A stretch of 64,000 nucleotides of DNA from Cohnella algarum. Its GTDB lineage: Bacteria > Bacillota > Bacilli > Paenibacillales > Paenibacillaceae. Position 1 is the first letter of the stretch, and each line of letters opens with the position of its first letter. The notes under the pieces were generated by a model. That model saw only the letters and a list, made by a program, of their open reading frames with translations, made no database searches and was not told the origin of the DNA. The stretch covers positions 1,979,001 through 2,043,000 of the forward strand of contig NZ_JAFHKM010000002.1 in NCBI RefSeq assembly GCF_016937515.1. Direction: 5' to 3'. The translations under genes were made by a program, and so were the position numbers. Shown in pieces: positions 20,501-28,619 of the stretch.

Positions 20501-20799
20501 AAGCGGGTATCGTCAGCGGTGACGGGGGAGGCAGCTTCCGGCCGGAGGCCAAGATCACCCGCGCGGAGATAGCGTCTATGATTGCCAAAGCGTTGCAGAT
20601 ATCCCCCGGCGCGAACGTAACAACCGGCTTCGGCGATGACGAAGACATTCCGAAATGGGCTAAGGGCTCTGTCGGAGCGATCCGCCAACTGGGCATCGTA
20701 AGCGGCCGCAGCGGCAATTCGTTTGCCCCGAACGGCAAAGCCTCGCGTGCGGAAGCTGTCGTCATGCTGCTCCGATTGCTGGAAGTTAGTCAACTATAA
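14506..20799 (+). CDS. Giant S-layer-homology surface protein with RCC1 propeller, amplified cadherin-like repeats and FN3 domains
   Basis: A 2097-residue exported protein. Order: signal peptide (1 to about 34, ...GWPSVGHA); seven RCC1-like repeats of about 39 residues (43-310), enough for one seven-bladed propeller; a cadherin-like/Big domain (315-402); one divergent plus eight nearly identical 97-residue cadherin-like beta-sandwich repeats (403-1272); a bacterial Ig-like domain (about 1274-1369); a divergent InlB-type repeat (1374-1444); an ASH-like domain (1445-1557); two nearly identical FN3 domains (1562-1755); Gly-rich linker; a ZU5-like domain; and three SLH domains (1918-2097, TRAE, TRAE, SRAE motifs) that bind pyruvylated wall polysaccharide. 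ATG 14506 follows GAGGTGG; an upstream GTG at 14491 is possible. Likely an adhesin or wall-anchored binding protein; ligand unknown. Confidence 0.92.
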   Translation: MRESRIKGYRSIIVYALIAVMVCTGWPSVGHAASFTVDSARGKIAAGALHSVALKSDGSVVAWGNNSNGQCNVPSGLTGAVDVVAGNGHNLALKSDGTVAAWGYNGDGQSNVPSGLTGVKAIAAGTLHSLILKSDETVVAWGHNGYGQSNVPSGLTGVAAIAAGYFHSLALKSDGTVVAWGANEPSNVPSGLTGVVAIAAGDFHSLALKSDGTVVAWGDNLYGQSVVPSGLTGVVAIAAGYSHSLALKSDGTVVAWGYNSYGQSNVPAGLTGVVAIAAGSYHSLALKSDGTVVAWGYNNYGQSNVPAGLNLLTQVPVSNDHSFTINQNTTGTGTLTATDADGDPLTYLLVSPPSKGIASVSNSGSYTYTPYWDVTGIDTFQYQVNDGTVSSNVATVTVNILSNNADLSSLTISKGTLSPAFSSDQVNYSVSVLYEVDQLTISPMVEDSTATLKINSASTVSGIGKTVDLNVGSNEILVEVTSQAGTQKTYTVLVTRAPQSSNSDLSNLTISQGTLSPSFSSGTTEYTASVGNEITSLEITPTVADGTATLQVNTADATSGSARMVNLDVGDNEIVVDVTAQNGATKTYKVTVTRAKSSNADLSNLTISQGTLSPSFSSGTTEYTASVGNEITSLEITPTVADGTATLQVNTADATSGSARTVSLNVGDNEILVDVTAQNGATKTYKVTVTRAKSSNADLSNLTISEGTLSPSFSADTTEYTASVGNEITSLEITPTVADGTATLQVNTADATSGSARMVNLDVGDNEIVVDVTAQNGATKTYKVTVTRAKSSNADLSNLTISQGTLSPSFSSGTTEYTASVGNEITSLEITPTVADGTATLQVNTADATSGSARTVSLNVGDNEILVDVTAQNGATKTYKVTVTRAESSNADLSNLTISQGTLSPSFSADKTEYTASVGNEITSLEITPTVADGTATLQVNTADATSGSARMVSLNVGDNEIVVDVTAQNGATKTYKVTVTRAKSSNADLSNLTISEGTLSPSFSADTTEYTASVGNEITSLEITPTVADGTATLQVNTADATSGSARMVNLDVGDNEIVVDVTAQNGATKTYKVTVTRAKSSNADLSNLTISQGTLSPSFSSGTTEYTASVGNEITSLEITPTVADGTATLQVNTADATSGSARTVSLNVGDNEILVDVTAQNGATKTYKVTVTRAESINADLSNLTISQGTLSPSFSADTTEYTASVGNEITSLEITPTVADGTATLQVNTADATSGSARMVSLNVGDNEIVVDVTAQNGATKTYKVTVTRLGLSDEEAVMEAQKALEVGFAEGDSSGAVTKNVILPMGGLNETAISWTSDKPNVIAPDGTVTRPKYSAGDSAVVLTALIAKNGITDTKTFTLTVKATEAQFYTLTVENGTGSGSYEEGVEVAIVADAPPEGKEFDKWIGGDGGVLADATSSSTTFTMPADAATVTATYKIMAPALMPSIELSQTDNHDFGSVIEGYSPRTPFTVLVNNTGTGATGDLTVELGGSDASAFALSKTTIGSIGASGSDNFTVVPNNHLLAGSFSATVAVYGDNVAPQRFTVSFTVTTTPPEIPTAPANVSSVAGDGQVTLNWEAVTGADHYSVYQYEGTAAPTDETDWNLVQASVTSATYTVTNLTNGTSYAFAVKAIGAGGTSGFSAATLSTPTASLPPAPTAPAKLIGVAGDGQVTLNWEAVTGADHYSVYQYEGTAAPTDETDWNLVQASVTSATYTVTNLTNGTSYAFAVKAIGPGGTSGFSEAATATLVATGGNGVVGGGGNSPSHVTSANGAIAIPVGSSGEVGLNDEISIQVPVGAAEQELRITIDDRSVADIPSSTQEAFASSVFEVLKNVAGAFKKPVKLSIKFDPAKVGSDRKASIHYYDEEKKTWREVGGTVDGEWITVEVDHFTKYAVLAIEANNNDDEETVTEPIPSFTDIAGHWGEQSIVRAATLKLVSGYLDGTFKPNAPVTRAEFTVMLASSLKLDGTGVALAFKDEAKIGAWAKQAVALAVQAGIVSGDGGGSFRPEAKITRAEIASMIAKALQISPGANVTTGFGDDEDIPKWAKGSVGAIRQLGIVSGRSGNSFAPNGKASRAEAVVMLLRLLEVSQL
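14631..15435 (+). repeat. Seven in-gene RCC1-type repeats (about 117 bp each)
   Basis: Each unit encodes AAG-x3-HSLALKSDGTVVAWG-x-N-x-YGQSNVPSGLTG or close variants; the fourth is shorter by four residues. DNA identity between the later copies is high, showing recent duplication. Confidence 0.85.
15714..18324 (+). repeat. Tandem 291-bp repeats within the surface-protein gene
   Basis: A divergent 294-bp first copy at 15714 is followed by eight units with a strict 291-bp period (starting about 16008, 16299, 16590, 16881, 17172, 17463, 17754, 18045). Units 3-4-5 and 6-7-8 share the same variant residues (SEG/ADTTE with NLD; SQG/SGTTE with SLN-ILV; SQG/AD with SLN-IVV), which indicates a secondary 873-bp duplication. 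Confidence 0.95.
19189..19770 (+). repeat. Direct duplication of an FN3 module (297-bp offset)
   Basis: The stretch coding GDGQVTLNWEAVTGADHYSV to GTSYAFAVKAIG is almost base-for-base identical in two copies 297 bp apart. Confidence 0.9.
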
Positions 20800-20806
20800 T
20801 AGCTCT

Positions 20807-20836
20807 AGCGGTTGCCCAGGAGGCAGCCGCTTTTTT
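20807..20836 (+). terminator. Intrinsic terminator of the surface-protein gene
   Basis: AGCGGTTGCC and GGCAGCCGCT form a 10-bp stem with one G-U around loop CAGGA, followed by a run of six T. Confidence 0.85.
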
Positions 20837-21014
20837 CACTTAAGTTCCATCAAAGTTTTTCCCCCCTTAAGTATAAAGACAATGGAGGCGATGAAAATCC
20901 GCGAGTCACGTAAGGTTAGACCCCCTGCGAGAAAGGAGGTATCCTGTCCGGGCAATTTCGAAACGAACGTCCCGGCAGCCGCGCAGCCTGCTTCGCTACG
21001 ACATTCGCCCCGGC

Positions 21015-23070
21015 TCAACCGGTCCACCAGTTCCGCAGCCTGCTCCACCACGATGCGCCGTTCTCGCCGGTTCCGCCCGGCTCTTTCGCGTCTTCTTTTA
21101 CGGCGCAGGTCTGCGTAGGCTCCGTGCCCGCGAGAAACACTTCCCGGACTTTTTCCCTTTCGTCGGCAGGACACCCGGTTCCTGCGATGAGCCCGCTGGC
21201 CGGGTCGATGTCGAGGCTGACGACTCCTTCGGGCACCTCGAACTCCCGGGCAGGTACATGGGCAAGCGCGGCTTCCGTAAACTGAGCGAAAATCGGCGCG
21301 GCCCGGTGCGCTTCGCTGGACGAGATAGCTCGCCCGCGGTCGTAGCCGACCCATACGGCCGTCGTCAGCTCCGGCGTGTAGCCGACGAACCAGGCGTCGG
21401 ACGAGGTCGTGCCCGACTTTCCGGCGACCGGCCGCTTCAGCATTTTCGCCACCCGGTGGCCGGTTCCGCCGGTATCGAATACGCTGCGGAGCAGGTCCGT
21501 CACGACATAGGCGAGAGACGGTTCGATGACTTGCGTTTTCCGGGGCCGGTTCTCGTACAGCACGCGGCCGTTGCGGTCGGCAATGCGTACGATGGCGACC
21601 GGTTCGGTCTTGCTGCCCCCGCGGCGAACGCGGTGAAGGCGGCGGCCATTTCGTAGGGGCTGACCGGGAACGTGCCGAGCGCAAGCGACGGGACCGCGGA
21701 AAGCGGGGCGGTTACCCCGAGCCGGCGCGCCATTCCGATCACCTCTTCGGGTCCGACCTGCATGATCGTATTGACCGCGTAGATGTTGTCCGACGTCCGG
21801 ATCGCTTGGCGCAGCCCGATTTCCTCATGGGAATAGCGGTCGTTGAAATTGCTCGGGCGGTAAATTTTCCGATTGTCGTCGTAATAAAAAATCGTCGGCT
21901 CGCTCCGGAAACGGCTGGCGGCCGTGACGACGCGCTTGTCGAGCGCAGCCGCGTACAGAATCGGCTTGAACGACGAACCCGGCTGGCGAGTAGTCGCGAA
22001 CACCCGGTTGAACTGGTTGGCGGCGTAATTGCGTCCCCCACCATCGCTTTAATGTAGCCGGTGGCGGGATCGATCGCGACGAGGGCGGCTTGCAGTTCGC
22101 TTTCCTTCGGCATTTTGGCGGCGACGGCTTCCTCGGCGGCGCGCTGCATGTCGCCGTCGAGCGTCGTCGTGATCGTCAGCCCGCCCTCGCTGAGCAGCGA
22201 TTCCTCCTCGCCGAGCAGCTCGGCCGCGCGCTTGCGGACGTAATCGACGAAATACGGCGCAATGACGCCCTGGTTTTTCGGCAACGGCTGTACGTTCACC
22301 GCCACGGCGGCGGCCTGCTCCGCCTGCCTGACCGTAATGCTGCCCGTCTCCTTCATCGCCTGGACGACCGTCCGCTGCCTGGCGGCCGCCTGGTCGGGAT
22401 GCAGATGCGGCGAATAGTAGCGCGGCCCCTTCGGGATGCCGGCAAGCAAGGCGCTTTCGGCCAACGTCAGCTCTTTCGCGGGCTTGTTGAAGTAAAGCCT
22501 GGAGGCGGCCTCCGCTCCGTAGGCGCCGTGGCCGTAATAAATTTGGTTCAAATACATCTCCAAAATTTCGTCTTTCGAGTACGTTTGCTCCAGCTTGGCT
22601 GCGTACCAAGCCTCCTTCAGCTTGCGGCTCCACGTTCGTTCGTGGGAAAGGTACAGGTTGCGGGCGAGCTGCTGGGTCAGCGTGCTCGCTCCCTGCTCCT
22701 TGGACATATGGCGCACGTCGACCCAGGCGGCCCGGGCAAGCCCGCGGAGGTCGAGTCCGGCATGTTCGTAAAACCTCCGGTCCTCGGCGGCGAGCGTCGC
22801 CTTGACGAGCCATGGGGAAATATCCTTGAGGGATACCGTCCGACGATTGACGCCTCCCTGCAGCGAGGCAAGCACGCCGCCTTTCGCGTCGGTAATTTGC
22901 GTCGATTGCGGAAAGGAAGCCGCGGGCAGCGATCCGTAACGGACGGAGGCGGCGAGGGCGCCGAACAGCAAGACGGAAGCCGACAGAAGAAACAGCGACA
23001 AAATATGACTTTTGCGAAGGCGTCCGGGCCGCCTTTTTGCGCGGGTTGAACGTTTCGTTTTCCGGTCCAC
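21015..23070 (-). pseudogene. pbpG: Class A penicillin-binding protein (pbpG-like), two apparent frameshifts
   Basis: Encodes a bifunctional murein synthase of 685 residues if two bases are restored. GTG 23070 follows GAAGGAGGG. A basic N terminus and one TM (LSLFLLSASVLLFGALAAS) precede the GT51 glycosyltransferase (AAEDRRFYEHAG, GASTLTQQLARNLYL, EMYLNQIYYGHG) and the transpeptidase with PGSSFKP (Ser nucleophile), TSDN and KSGTT boxes. The frame breaks at C runs 22035-22039 and 21616-21620; in both, coding continuity needs six G where five are present, restoring MVGGRNYAANQF and FAAGGSKTEP. All catalytic boxes survive, so an assembly error is likely. It is divergent from speE, as pbpG is in B. 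subtilis; orthology is inferred from this context. Confidence 0.88.
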
Positions 23071-23182
23071 GGCTTTCCCTCCTTCGGTTTCATCCGGAGT
23101 TAACATTTCCCACTTAGTATGGAGTAAGAAGAGCCGGTATATTCTAAGGCCGACGGTTGGCGGTTTTTTGCGGGAACTTCGG

Positions 23183-23210
23183 TTGCATTTTGCCGGCGAT
23201 ATCCTATAAT
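23183..23210 (+). promoter_or_regulatory. Sigma-A type promoter of speE-speB
   Basis: TTGCAT (23183-23188), a 16-bp spacer and TATAAT (23205-23210) precede speE by 117 bp. Confidence 0.6.
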
Positions 23211-23327
23211 ACTTGTTGGTTGGCTTAACTTGTGGCGCGCCTGCGATCACCACGGACGAGAGCTGGCGCCGGCCGCAGGAATCGACACGCGAACGATCAA
23301 ATTTCCCTGGAAAGAAGGGTTCTGCTC

Positions 23328-24164
23328 ATGTCTTCTACGGAACTGTGGTTTACCGAGAAACAAACCGAAAACTTCGGCATTACGGCCAAAATCAAAAATA
23401 CTTACGTTCACGAGCAAACCGATTTTCAAGAGCTGGTGATGGTGGAAACGGAAGAGTGGGGCAACATGCTGCTGCTCGACGGGATGGTCATGACGACCGT
23501 CCGCGACGAATTCGTCTATCACGAGATGGCCGCGCATCCCGCTCTGTTCACGCACCCGAACCCGGAAAGCGTGCTGGTCGTCGGCGGCGGCGACGGCGGC
23601 GTCATCCGCGAGGTGCTGAAGCACCCGAAAGTGAAAAAAGCGGTGCTCGTCGACATCGACGGCAAAGTCATCGAATATTCCAAAAAGTATTTGCCGACGA
23701 TCGCCGGCAAGCTGGACGATCCGCGCGTCGAAGTGCTCGTGAACGACGGCTTCAAGCATATCCACGACCACAAAAACGAATACGACGTCATCATCGCCGA
23801 CACGACGGAGCCGGTCGGTCCGGCCGTGCAGCTGTTCACGCGCGGATTTTATCAGGGCATTTACGAATCGCTTAAAGAGGACGGCCTGTTCGTCGCGCAA
23901 ACGGACAACCCCTGGTTCAAGGCCGACCTGATTCAAACCGTCAACCGCGACGTCAAGGAAGTGTTCCCGATCGTCCGCGTGTACGGGTGCAATATCCCGA
24001 CGTATCCGAGCGGCCTGTGGACGTTCACGATGGGCAGCAAAAAGCACGACCCGCTGAACGTCAAGCCCGAAGACATTCCCGAAATCGACACCAAATACTA
24101 CACGCCCCGCCTGCATCAAGCGGCGTTCGTGCTGCCGAAATTCGTGGAAGACCTGACCAAATAA
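23328..24164 (+). CDS. speE: Spermidine synthase
   Basis: A 278-residue aminopropyltransferase that makes spermidine from putrescine and decarboxylated S-adenosylmethionine in the cytosol. The signature [18 protein letters not shown] (about residues 79-96) binds the nucleoside cofactor, and [12 protein letters not shown] marks the catalytic Asp region, although B. subtilis-type enzymes read D(S/T)T-PVGPA similarly. ATG 23328 follows AGAAGGG; longer in-frame starts overlap the promoter. It is followed 35 nt later by agmatinase, so putrescine supply and use are in one operon. Confidence 0.96.
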   Translation: MSSTELWFTEKQTENFGITAKIKNTYVHEQTDFQELVMVETEEWGNMLLLDGMVMTTVRDEFVYHEMAAHPALFTHPNPESVLVVGGGDGGVIREVLKHPKVKKAVLVDIDGKVIEYSKKYLPTIAGKLDDPRVEVLVNDGFKHIHDHKNEYDVIIADTTEPVGPAVQLFTRGFYQGIYESLKEDGLFVAQTDNPWFKADLIQTVNRDVKEVFPIVRVYGCNIPTYPSGLWTFTMGSKKHDPLNVKPEDIPEIDTKYYTPRLHQAAFVLPKFVEDLTK

Positions 24165-24199
24165 TATCGGCCGCGAACCGAAAGGAGACCGCAACGCCC

Positions 24200-25069
24200 A
24201 TGAAATTGGACCCAAAATATTCCGGCAACGTCTTCATCCTGAGCTCCGGCGATTATGCCTCCTCCAAAGCGGTCATCTACGGCATGCCGATGGATTATAC
24301 CGTCTCGTTCCGTCCGGGCTCCCGCTTCGGCCCCGGCCGGATTCGCGAAGCGTCGGTGGGGCTGGAGGAATACAGCCCCTATCTCGACCGCAGCCTGGAG
24401 GAGCTCGACTATTTCGACGCGGGCGACCTGCTGCTGCCGTTCGGCAATGCGGCCCGGAGCCTCGACATTATCGGCGACTACGTGCGCGGCGTGCTGGCGG
24501 ACGGCAAGTTCCCGTTCGGAATGGGCGGCGAGCATCTCGTCACCTGGCCGGTGCTTCAGGAAATGCATAAAAAATATCCGGATCTCGCCGTCATCCACAT
24601 CGACGCGCACGCCGATTTGCGGGAAAGCTACGAGGGAGAGCCGCTGTCGCACTCCACCCCGATCCGCAAAGCGGCGGAACTGATGGGCGGGCGCAATATT
24701 TATCAATTCGGCATCCGTTCGGGCAGCCGGGAAGAGTGGGCGTACGCCCGGGAGAACATCAACTTTTACCCGTTCGAAGTGGCGGCGCCCCTGCGGGAGG
24801 CGATCCCGTCGCTTGCCGGCCGTCCGGTCTACGTGACGATCGACATCGACGTGCTCGATCCGTCCGCGGCTCCGGGCACGGGCACGGCGGAAGCGGGAGG
24901 CATCACGTCCAAGGAGCTGCTCGAAGCGGTTCATCTTATCGCGGGCTCCGGAGCGAACGTCGTCGGAGCCGACGTGGTCGAGGTCGCCCCGATTTACGAT
25001 CCGACGGAGCAGACGCCGATCGTTGCGGCCAAGCTGATTCGCGAGATGCTGTTGGGGTTTGTGAAATAA
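24200..25069 (+). CDS. speB: Agmatinase (agmatine ureohydrolase)
   Basis: A 289-residue ureohydrolase that converts agmatine to putrescine and urea, feeding SpeE. The binuclear Mn site is complete: GGEHLVTWP, IDAHADLRESY and DIDVLDPSAAPGTGTAEAGG. AAAGGAGA lies about 11 nt before the ATG. It ends at an intrinsic terminator, closing the polyamine operon. Confidence 0.96.
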   Translation: MKLDPKYSGNVFILSSGDYASSKAVIYGMPMDYTVSFRPGSRFGPGRIREASVGLEEYSPYLDRSLEELDYFDAGDLLLPFGNAARSLDIIGDYVRGVLADGKFPFGMGGEHLVTWPVLQEMHKKYPDLAVIHIDAHADLRESYEGEPLSHSTPIRKAAELMGGRNIYQFGIRSGSREEWAYARENINFYPFEVAAPLREAIPSLAGRPVYVTIDIDVLDPSAAPGTGTAEAGGITSKELLEAVHLIAGSGANVVGADVVEVAPIYDPTEQTPIVAAKLIREMLLGFVK

Positions 25070-25100
25070 GAACTATATGCGCGAAAAGCGAGCGAGAAAG

Positions 25101-25127
25101 CCGTTTCCTTCGGGAGGCGGTTTTTTT
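25101..25127 (+). terminator. Intrinsic terminator after speB
   Basis: CCGTTTCC and GGAGGCGG pair (two G-U) around a TTCG loop, followed by seven T. Confidence 0.85.
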
Positions 25128-25322
25128 ATATAAAAATGTTTAAGTCTTCACCGTGCAAGGACCCGGACAAGCTCGCGGGCACGGGTGGTGGGCCGCTCGG
25201 GAGCGCGTGAATATTTTTCCGACGACATTTTCCCATCCGCTCAGGAAGTCGGTTCGGTCCCCCGGGACTCCGGTCGAATCATGGTGGCTTAACTCTACCG
25301 TCGTGTGCATGCGGCCGCACGC

Positions 25323-25570
25323 AGTTGAGTAAAAATTACCCATCTCGCCCGGCCGTGCTCCAGGAACCGCGGACAGTTGAGTAAAAATCACCCGTCTCGC
25401 CCGGCCGTACTCCAGGAACCGCGGACAGTTGAGTAAAAATTACCCATCTGCCCCGCCATGCGCCAAGAACCGCACACAGTTGAGTAAAAATTACCCATCT
25501 CGCCCGGCCGTGCTCCAGGAACCGCACACAGTTGGGTAACCATTACTCATTTCGCCATGGCCGCACTCTT
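25323..25570. repeat. Intergenic tandem array, five units of about 52 bp
   Basis: AGTTGAGTAAAAATTACC starts at 25323, 25375, 25427, 25478 and (as AGTTGGGTAACCATTACTC) 25530. The rest of each unit, CATCTCGCCCGGCCGTGCTC and CAGGAACCGC, is also repeated, so nothing corresponds to unique spacers. Each unit has a small palindrome, GTAA-AAA-TTAC. No convincing gene lies in the surrounding 25128-25773; the stretch 25571-25760 is AT-rich and should hold the promoter of the chemoreceptor gene. Confidence 0.9.
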
Positions 25571-25773
25571 GAGTGCCGCAAATAATCATGATCCCCAGGA
25601 AGCATGCCACTCGTTTGGAAAAGTAAGCGAAACCAAACGCCATTTGGAACAAAAATTGACGTAATCACTTAAATATCCAAATATTTCTGCAAAAATAAGC
25701 CCAAATCCCTATGACTTATGATACAATAACTGACACTAGAGCAAGAGAAACTGTCCGCATGGGGGGATGTGGC

Positions 25774-27994
25774 ATGTTTGACTGGCTGGGATGGAAGAAG
25801 GGGTTTCCGCTCTGGCGATCCTATCGCCTGAATGCCGATTTGAAGTCGGATGTGGAGGATATTTTCGAGGGGATCGCCGAAACGCGCAAGCAAATTTTGA
25901 TCGACTGGACGACGGACTACTGGCACCATCTCGACCGGCTGCTCGATCAGCTAGCCTCGGCGGGCGGGGCGGCGTCGCTGGGCGACGGAGGGAGCAAGGA
26001 TGCCTGGGACCGCATGTTCGGACAGGCGTACACCCGAGGATCGGATTTTACGGAGCTTTTTCTTCTGGATCGCGGCGGCACGGTCGTCTATTCCACGCAC
26101 ATTCCGCACAAAGGGAAAACCTACGGGGAAGACTCTCTCATTTCAAAAGGACTGCAATATACCGACAACGGGGGAAAAGACGCGCGCAAATGCCTGTTCG
26201 GTCCTTACCCGGATCCGCTCACGCTGGAAATCGGCTCGAGGTCTTCGCCTTTTCACGATAAAATGACGCTTTTGTTCATTAACCCGGTCATTTCGGACGG
26301 CGCCACGGCCGGCTACTTGTGCGGACGCGTCCCGAACGACGTCATCGGCGACTTGATTCAGCGGGAGTCCGGCCACGTTTATCCCGATTCCGGCGACAAC
26401 TATCTGTTCATGGCCAAACCGGAGCTCAACGTACATATCGCTCCCGGGACGGCGCTTTCCCGCAGCCGGTTCGAAGACCGCACGTTTACCCACGGGGAAA
26501 ACCTGAAGGACGGCGTGACGACCGACTGGGGCATCGTTTCGGTCAAGGAGCACACCGAGCTGGAGCTTATGTTTACCGACCCGGCTACCGGCGAGCTTCA
26601 CCCCGGCGTCGCGAATACGATCCGCAACGGGAGCAACCTGTTCGTCGAGTTTCCGGGGTATTCCGACTATCGGCATATTCCGGTTATCGGCAAGGGGGTT
26701 ACGTTCCGGCTGCCCCATTGTCCCGATTTGTGGGGATGATGTGCGAAGGGGATCTGGAGGAGGTTTACCGGATCCGCAGCATCGCCACGCGCCATGCGCG
26801 CCCTCAACTGCTTCTTTTGGGCGGTTTTGCGGTTGCGACCGTCGTCGCGCTGTTTTTCGCGGCCCGCGCGTTCGAGCCGATTTATGTCGCTTTGTGCGCG
26901 CTCGCCATTCAAGTCGTTTACGGGCTTTCGGCATTGGCCGTCCTGCGCAGGCGCAGCAAGCAAAGGGTCGTGATGCCGCTGCGCAAGATCAACAGCTTTA
27001 TCCGCATCAACGCGGAGGGCCGGGGGACTTGACCCAGCGGATGAACATCGCGGAGTTCGACAACGATGAAACGCGCGACCTTGCCAAATGGATCAACAAC
27101 ATGATCGACTCCCTGGAAGGCGTCATGCTGAAGGTGAAGCTGGCGGCGTCGGACGTGACGTCCAGCCAAAAGCAGCTCAACGATTCGACGGCGACGACGG
27201 CACAGTCCACGGAGAAGGTGAACGACCGGATCAACGCGATGATCCGAAGCATCCGGCGGCAACTGAAAGATATCGACGTGGCCAAGGACGTCGCGGACGA
27301 GATGCGCCAGACGCTGCTCATGCTCGAAGAAAAGGCGGCGGAGCAAATTACGGTCGCCCAAAACGAGGTCGTCCGGATCGGCGACAAAATGTCGCAAATT
27401 TCGACCCGCGTCGCGCAAACGAACGATTCGATCCGGATTTTCATGGACACCGCCAACGAAATCCGGAGCGTTCTTCACGTCATCGGGGAGATTTCCGCGC
27501 AGACGAATCTGCTCGCGCTGAACGCCTCGATCGAGGCGGCGAGGGTCGGCGAGCACGGCAAAGGCTTTGCCGTCGTCGCGTCCGAAATCCGCAAGCTGGC
27601 CGACATGACGCGGCAGTCGACCGAAGAGGTCCACGAAATCGTGGAGCGAATTTACACGCACGCGCAGCAAGCTTACACTTCGATGGAAGAGGGCACGAGG
27701 GTCGTCACCGAGGGCACCGAACTGGTCGCCGTGGCGAACGAAACGCTGGCCGGCGCAAAGGGCGGCGACTCGCTCAAAACGCAGGTCGTCGACGAGGTGG
27801 TCGAGCTGATGGAGAAAATCGCCGCCGTCAGCATGGAAAACCGCGCCGTCTCCACCGAAGTCGAGGCGAAAGTGCAGGAGCTGATGGGCGATATCGTCAC
27901 CGTCCGGCATACGTCCCATACGGTGGAGGCGATCACCTCCAACATGCAGCAGCTGGTCGGGCAGTTCAAGCTGACCGAAACGAGGAAGAGATAG
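25774..27994 (+). pseudogene. Methyl-accepting chemotaxis-type receptor, two apparent frameshifts
   Basis: About 740 residues if two bases are restored. The N-terminal ~330 residues form a sensor region of dCache-like character (TELFLLDRGGTVVYSTH, DYLFMAKPELNV-like segments), with no early TM segment; two TM segments come after (about [20 protein letters not shown] and [20 protein letters not shown]), then HAMP-like sequence and a cytoplasmic coiled coil with the receptor tip [20 protein letters not shown] and [16 protein letters not shown]. The frame changes near 26709 and at the G run 27022-27026 (five G where six give AEGRGDLTQRM). The ATG at 25774 follows GGGGGGA. The sensing domain before the membrane segments instead of between them is atypical and may mean a cytosolic sensor. 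Confidence 0.82.
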
Positions 27995-28022
27995 CGGTTC
28001 GCTGGCTTCCAGGCCTCCAATC

Positions 28023-28178
28023 CGGGCTGCAAGGCGAATTAACGGCCCCAGCGGGCCGTTAATTCTTCGGAACGCCCAATTCAGGCCGATTAACGGCCTC
28101 CGCAGACCGTTATTTGCGCCAATCGGCCTCTAGCCTGGGCTGCAAGCCGAATTAACGGCCCCAGCGGGCCGTTAATTC
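28023..28178. repeat. Two copies of a perfect hairpin repeat, 113 bp apart
   Basis: GAATTAACGGCCC and GGGCCGTTAATTC (13-bp arms, loop CAGC) occur at 28036-28065 and 28149-28178, each preceded by GGGCTGCAAG-C. A degraded third copy lies between (about 28089-28118). They follow the chemoreceptor gene and could act as terminators or as REP-like elements. Confidence 0.8.
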
Positions 28179-28313
28179 AAGCCGTTAATCCTTTCGCGTT
28201 AAATGCGGTTTCGCATACAGCGTGATGACCGGGCCCGATGCGTCAAATCCGCAAAATGCCGCTTTTTTTGCCTGTTCGGGCGGATGCGGCTTTTCTTTTT
28301 TGCTTCGGTAACC

Positions 28314-28319
28314 TATAAT
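28314..28319 (+). promoter_or_regulatory. Likely -10 element of the T-box transcript
   Basis: A perfect TATAAT lies about 20 nt ahead of the T-box leader. No good -35 at standard spacing is visible. Confidence 0.4.
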
Positions 28320-28335
28320 TTAGACTAAATAACCA

Positions 28336-28594
28336 ATGACGAGGAACGGGAGAGTACTTTGTCGCATGCCTGCAGCAGCGAGCCGGGAGGGTGAGAGCCG
28401 GCGAGGCGGGATGAAGGAAGCGCACCCGGGAGTCGGTTCCCCGAACCCGAAGTAGGGGGACCCGGCGAAAGCCGTTATCCGAATCGAGCGAATTCTAAAG
28501 CGAAGCGACCCGATCCATGCCGCTTTCGCGCGGAATTTCAGAAGAGTGGCACCGCGGACACCATCCGTCTCTTTCATAAGGGACGGATTTTTTG
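28336..28594 (+). promoter_or_regulatory. T-box riboswitch leader
   Basis: The leader has the conserved AGTAC of the specifier loop (28351-28357 region), a distal stem I block (AGCGAGCC...GAGAGCCGG), AAGTAGG and CCGTTAT of stems II-III, the T-box AGAGTGGCACCGCGG (28543-28557) that pairs with the tRNA acceptor end, and the terminator at 28563-28593. GGAAC near 28343 pairs with GTTCC near 28476 to close stem I. Uncharged tRNA would promote readthrough. The downstream genes are ywiB and argS, so tRNA-Arg is expected, but I could not assign the specifier codon with confidence. Confidence 0.88.
28563..28593 (+). terminator. T-box terminator
   Basis: An 11-bp stem (ATCCGTCTCTT with AAGGGACGGAT, one G-U), loop TCAT, followed by six T. 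The 5' arm overlaps the sequence that would pair in the antiterminator with the T-box. Confidence 0.85.
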
Positions 28595-28619
28595 TTTTTA
28601 CCGGGGCTGTCAACCTACG

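Noticed and set aside
25323-25570. Regularly spaced repeats that might be a CRISPR array
   Set aside because: Whole units repeat, including the would-be spacers, and no cas gene is nearby. The same holds for 28731-28968.
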